Translations under genes and position numbers: made by a program
Part shown: piece by piece, positions 61,472-64,000 of the stretch
How positions within the stretch are numbered: position 1 is the first letter of the stretch
Layout: the number at the start of each line of letters is the position of its first letter
Source: Pseudomonas aylmerensis
GTDB taxonomy: Bacteria; Pseudomonadota; Gammaproteobacteria; Pseudomonadales; Pseudomonadaceae
NCBI RefSeq assembly: GCF_001702265.1
Contig: NZ_MAUE01000040.1
Span: 49,083 to 113,082 of the forward strand
DNA length: 64,000 nt
Direction of reading: 5' to 3'
Notes under the pieces: generated by a model
Database searches by the model: none
What the model saw: the letters and a program-made list of their open reading frames with translations, nothing else
What the model was told of the DNA's origin: nothing

Positions 61472-62962
61472 ATGAACGAGCGATGCGCTGTCGATGTACT
61501 GATTTGCGGTGCCGGTGCTGCCGGCTTGACCCTCGCGATCGACTTAGCCAGACGGGGCATCACCTTCCGTCTGATCGAGAAGAGCCCACAGCCGTTCCAT
61601 GGCTCGCGCGGCAAGGGCATCCAGCCAAGGTCACAGGAAGTCTTCGAAGACCTGGGGATTCTCGACCGCCTGGTGGCAATGGGGGGAGTCTATCCGACTG
61701 AACGGCGCCACCGCGACGATGGCAGCTTCAGTGACGGCAATTCTATCGCGCAGCATCCTGCGACACCGGCCGAGCCCTATCAACAGCCGCTGATGGTGCC
61801 GCAATTTCTGACTGAGCAAGTGCTGCGCGAGCGTCTGCTGGAGCTGGGGCATCGGCCTGAATTCGGCTGTGAACTGCTGGACTTTGTCCAGGACGATGAC
61901 GGCGTCACGGCGCAGGTGATGGGGCCGACGGGCGCCGACACCGTTCGCGCGCGCTGGCTGGTGGGCGCCGATGGCGGTCGCAGTTTTGTGCGGCATGCGC
62001 TGCAGATTGGCTTTCCTGGCAGGACGCTGGGCGTACGCGCGCTGGTGGCGGACGTGGTGCTCACCGGGCTGTCGCGTGACCATTGGCACCGTTTTGGCGA
62101 GGGCGATGTGCAGCGACAAGTCGCGATATGCCCGTTGGCCGGCACCGATCTGTTCCAGATCCAGGGCCCGATTCCTCTGGAGGTTGATGTCGACATGAGT
62201 GCAGAAGGGCTGACGGCGCTCATCGCCCAGCGCACCGGGCGTGAGGATATTGAAGTGCATTGCGTGTCCTGGGCATCGGCCTACAGCATGAATGCGCGCT
62301 TGGCCGACCACTACCGCGTCGGCCGTGTGTTGCTGGTGGGCGACGCCGCCCATATCCATCCACCCACCGGCGGCCAGGGCCTCAATACCAGCGTGCAGGA
62401 CGCCTACAACCTCGGCTGGAAACTCGCCGCGGCGGCTCACGGCGCATCCGATGATCTGCTCGAGAGCTACGAGGCAGAGCGCCGTCCCGTCGCCGCATCC
62501 GTACTCGGCCTGGCCACCCAACTGTTGGGCGCGATGGCCAACGGCGACTTGCGCCGGGGCAGGGAAGTGCACCAGCTGGATATCGGCTACCCGCAGTCCT
62601 CGCTGGCCCTGGCGCAGCCGACACGTACCGCCAGCCTGCGCGCCGGCGACCGGGCACCGGATGCTCCGATCCGGGGTGCGGCAGGCCAATCGTTGCGACT
62701 GTTCAACCTCTTCCAGGGCACGCATTGGACATTGCTCGGGTACGGGGTAAAACGCGGCTCAGTGGCCGCGCGGCCGGGGCTGCATATCCATCGGTTCGGC
62801 CTGCAAGGCGACATGATCGATGCGCAGGGACACTTTCAGCGCGCTTATGAACTGGCGCTCGGTGACTGGGTGCTGGTGCGCCCTGACGGGTATATCGCCG
62901 CGATTGTTTCATCCGCGCAGGTTGACGTTCTTGAGGGTTACCTTCAGCGGGTCTTGCTCTAG
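61472..62962 (+). CDS. FAD-dependent aromatic monooxygenase
   Basis: A 496-residue flavin monooxygenase of the class A (PHBH/MhpA-like) group. AGGTGG precedes the ATG at 61472 by five bases; a GTG at 61463 is less likely. FAD motifs are VDVLICGAGAAGLTLAIDLARRG (in parts), the DG block VGADGGRSFVRHAL, and the GD motif VLLVGDAAHIHPPTGGQGLN. The C-terminal thioredoxin-like end (about 410-496) is as in phenol-hydroxylase-like enzymes. It would hydroxylate a phenolic compound with NAD(P)H. The divergent MarR gene probably represses it. Confidence 0.92.
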   Translation: MNERCAVDVLICGAGAAGLTLAIDLARRGITFRLIEKSPQPFHGSRGKGIQPRSQEVFEDLGILDRLVAMGGVYPTERRHRDDGSFSDGNSIAQHPATPAEPYQQPLMVPQFLTEQVLRERLLELGHRPEFGCELLDFVQDDDGVTAQVMGPTGADTVRARWLVGADGGRSFVRHALQIGFPGRTLGVRALVADVVLTGLSRDHWHRFGEGDVQRQVAICPLAGTDLFQIQGPIPLEVDVDMSAEGLTALIAQRTGREDIEVHCVSWASAYSMNARLADHYRVGRVLLVGDAAHIHPPTGGQGLNTSVQDAYNLGWKLAAAAHGASDDLLESYEAERRPVAASVLGLATQLLGAMANGDLRRGREVHQLDIGYPQSSLALAQPTRTASLRAGDRAPDAPIRGAAGQSLRLFNLFQGTHWTLLGYGVKRGSVAARPGLHIHRFGLQGDMIDAQGHFQRAYELALGDWVLVRPDGYIAAIVSSAQVDVLEGYLQRVLL

Positions 62963-63051
62963 ACAGCGCCACCGCCATCGCAGACTCGCTGGCGCTACAC
63001 GGATTGTCGTGGGCATTAAACGAGTCCGAGCAAACGCCCCGATCCCCTCCT

Positions 63052-64000
63052 GTGAGAGCCGTCGAGCCCCAGCGAGGCCGCGAAGGCGGCGGCATTGCCG
63101 ATGAATTTAGTGCCTGACACACCGCTTTCGCGGCCTCGCCAGGGCTCGACGGCTCCCACAGGGAATCGGCGGTGTTGGCCTCGATACGGGCCTACCGCAA
63201 GCAGCCTTGAGTCACACCCCATAATCCGCCGCCCCAAAGATCAAATGTGGGAGCCGTCGAGCCCAAGCGAGGCCGCGAAGGCGGCGGTATTGCCAATGAA
63301 TTTAGTGCCTGACACACCGCTTTCGCGGCCTCGCCGGGGCTCGACGGCTCCCACAAGGGATCGGCAGTGTCGGCCTCGATACCGGCCTGTCGCAAGCAGC
63401 CTTGAGTCACACCCCAATAATCCGCCGCCCCAAAGATCAAATGTGGGAGCCGTCGAGCCCCAGCGAGGCCGCGAAGGCGGCGGCATTGCCGATGAATTTA
63501 GTGCCTGACACACCGCCTTCGCGGCCTCGCCAGGGCTCGACGGCTCCCACAGGGGATCGGTGGTGTAGGCCTCGATACCGGCCTACCGCAAGCAGCCTTG
63601 AGTCACACCCCATAATCCGCCGCCCCAAAGATCAAATGTGGGAGCCGTCGAGCCCCGGCGAGGCCGCGAAGGCGGTGGCATTGCCAATGAATTTAGTGCC
63701 TGACCCACCGCTTTCGCGGCCTCGCCAGGGCTCGACGGCTTCCACAGGGGAACGGCGGTGTTGGCCTCGATTCTGGCCCACCGCAAGCAGCCTTGAGTCA
63801 CACCCCATAATCCGCCGCCCCAAAGATCAAATGTGGGAGCCGTCGAGCCCCAGCGAGGCCGCGAAGGCGGCATTGCCAATGAATTTAGGGCCTGACCCAC
63901 CGCCTTCGCGGCCTCGCCGGGGCTCGACGGCTCCCACAGGGAATCGGCGGTGTTGGCCTCGATTCTGGCCCACCGCAAGCAGCCTTGAGTCACACCCCAT
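63052..64000. repeat. Tandem array of about 195-bp units, continuing past the window
   Basis: GTGGGAGCCGTCGAGC (first copy GTGAGAGCC) recurs at 63052, 63247, 63443, 63638 and 63833, a 195-196-bp period. Each unit has a palindrome of about 105 bp with 38-bp arms and a linker ending CACACCCCATAATCCGCCGC and CAAAGATCAA. The last visible copy has lost about six bases. The unit is a multiple of three, so frames stay open and produce false ORFs on both strands. No gene is seen in 62963-64000. Confidence 0.93.

Noticed and set aside
63016..63993. Several minus-strand frames with repeated peptides such as SRPRWGSTAPTFDLWGGG
   Set aside because: They arise from the 195-bp repeat, which is a multiple of three; no start signals and no family match.
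1..64000. tRNA, rRNA, insertion sequence, prophage or integron features
   Set aside because: I looked for transposase or integrase motifs and tRNA-like folds near gene borders and saw none; structure-based RNA searches were not possible here.

Overview
The window looks like about 64 kb of chromosome from a Pseudomonas of the P. fluorescens group. The reasons are high GC, the AmpC/AmpR pair, the itaconate operon in the P. aeruginosa-like order, an assimilatory nitrate reductase fused to a flavoprotein, and several dispersed intergenic palindromes of the REP/REPIN kind known from this genus. I see no rRNA, tRNA, CRISPR, transposase, prophage or conjugation gene. Both ends are cut: a hydratase gene at the left, a tandem repeat array at the right.

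Layout. 1-8.3 kb: itaconate catabolism operon (itaconyl-CoA hydratase fragment, acyl-CoA dehydrogenase, MmgE/PrpD protein, CoA-transferase, citramalyl-CoA lyase) ending in a three-part TRAP transporter that probably imports the acid. 8.3-11.7 kb: class C beta-lactamase divergent from ampR, then a second LysR gene. 11.7-15.1 kb: DUF1349 protein, and a class III aminotransferase coupled to an amino-acid permease. 15.3-26.9 kb: single genes or small pairs (DUF2252, dienelactone hydrolase, thioesterase, YceI, DMT exporter, MocR regulator, LysE exporter, NTF2-like protein, a DUF6434-RidA-CPBP operon, amidase, HTH regulator, DUF2834). 27-32.2 kb: inositol/rhizopine-like cluster with a periplasmic binding protein but no permease or ATPase, a non-heme iron dioxygenase, an SDR, a LacI regulator and a Gfo/Idh/MocA dehydrogenase. 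32.2-46.7 kb: diguanylate cyclase, four MFS transporters with AraC regulators, a GAF protein, MarR-GNAT regulator, sorbosone-dehydrogenase-like lipoprotein with DUF2231 protein, and a 34-residue membrane protein coupled to a 107-residue protein. 46.9-48.2 kb: P-loop kinase overlapping a nucleotidyltransferase. 49.3-53 kb: LysR, alpha/beta hydrolase, chemoreceptor. 53.1-60.6 kb: divergent nasA and nirBD, each with a sigma54-type promoter and a leader terminator. 60.9-63 kb: MarR regulator divergent from a flavin monooxygenase.

The most unusual part is the non-coding DNA. There are two tandem arrays built on nearly the same roughly 105-bp palindrome but with unrelated linkers (293-294-bp units at 48.15-49.18 kb, about 195-bp units from 63.05 kb to the end). 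There are also three copies of another hairpin element with a conserved, directional 46-47-nt loop. Two of these, and a related locus at 10.5 kb, are flanked by short tandem tails derived from the outer end of the element. Functions are inferred from family recognition; no database search was run.
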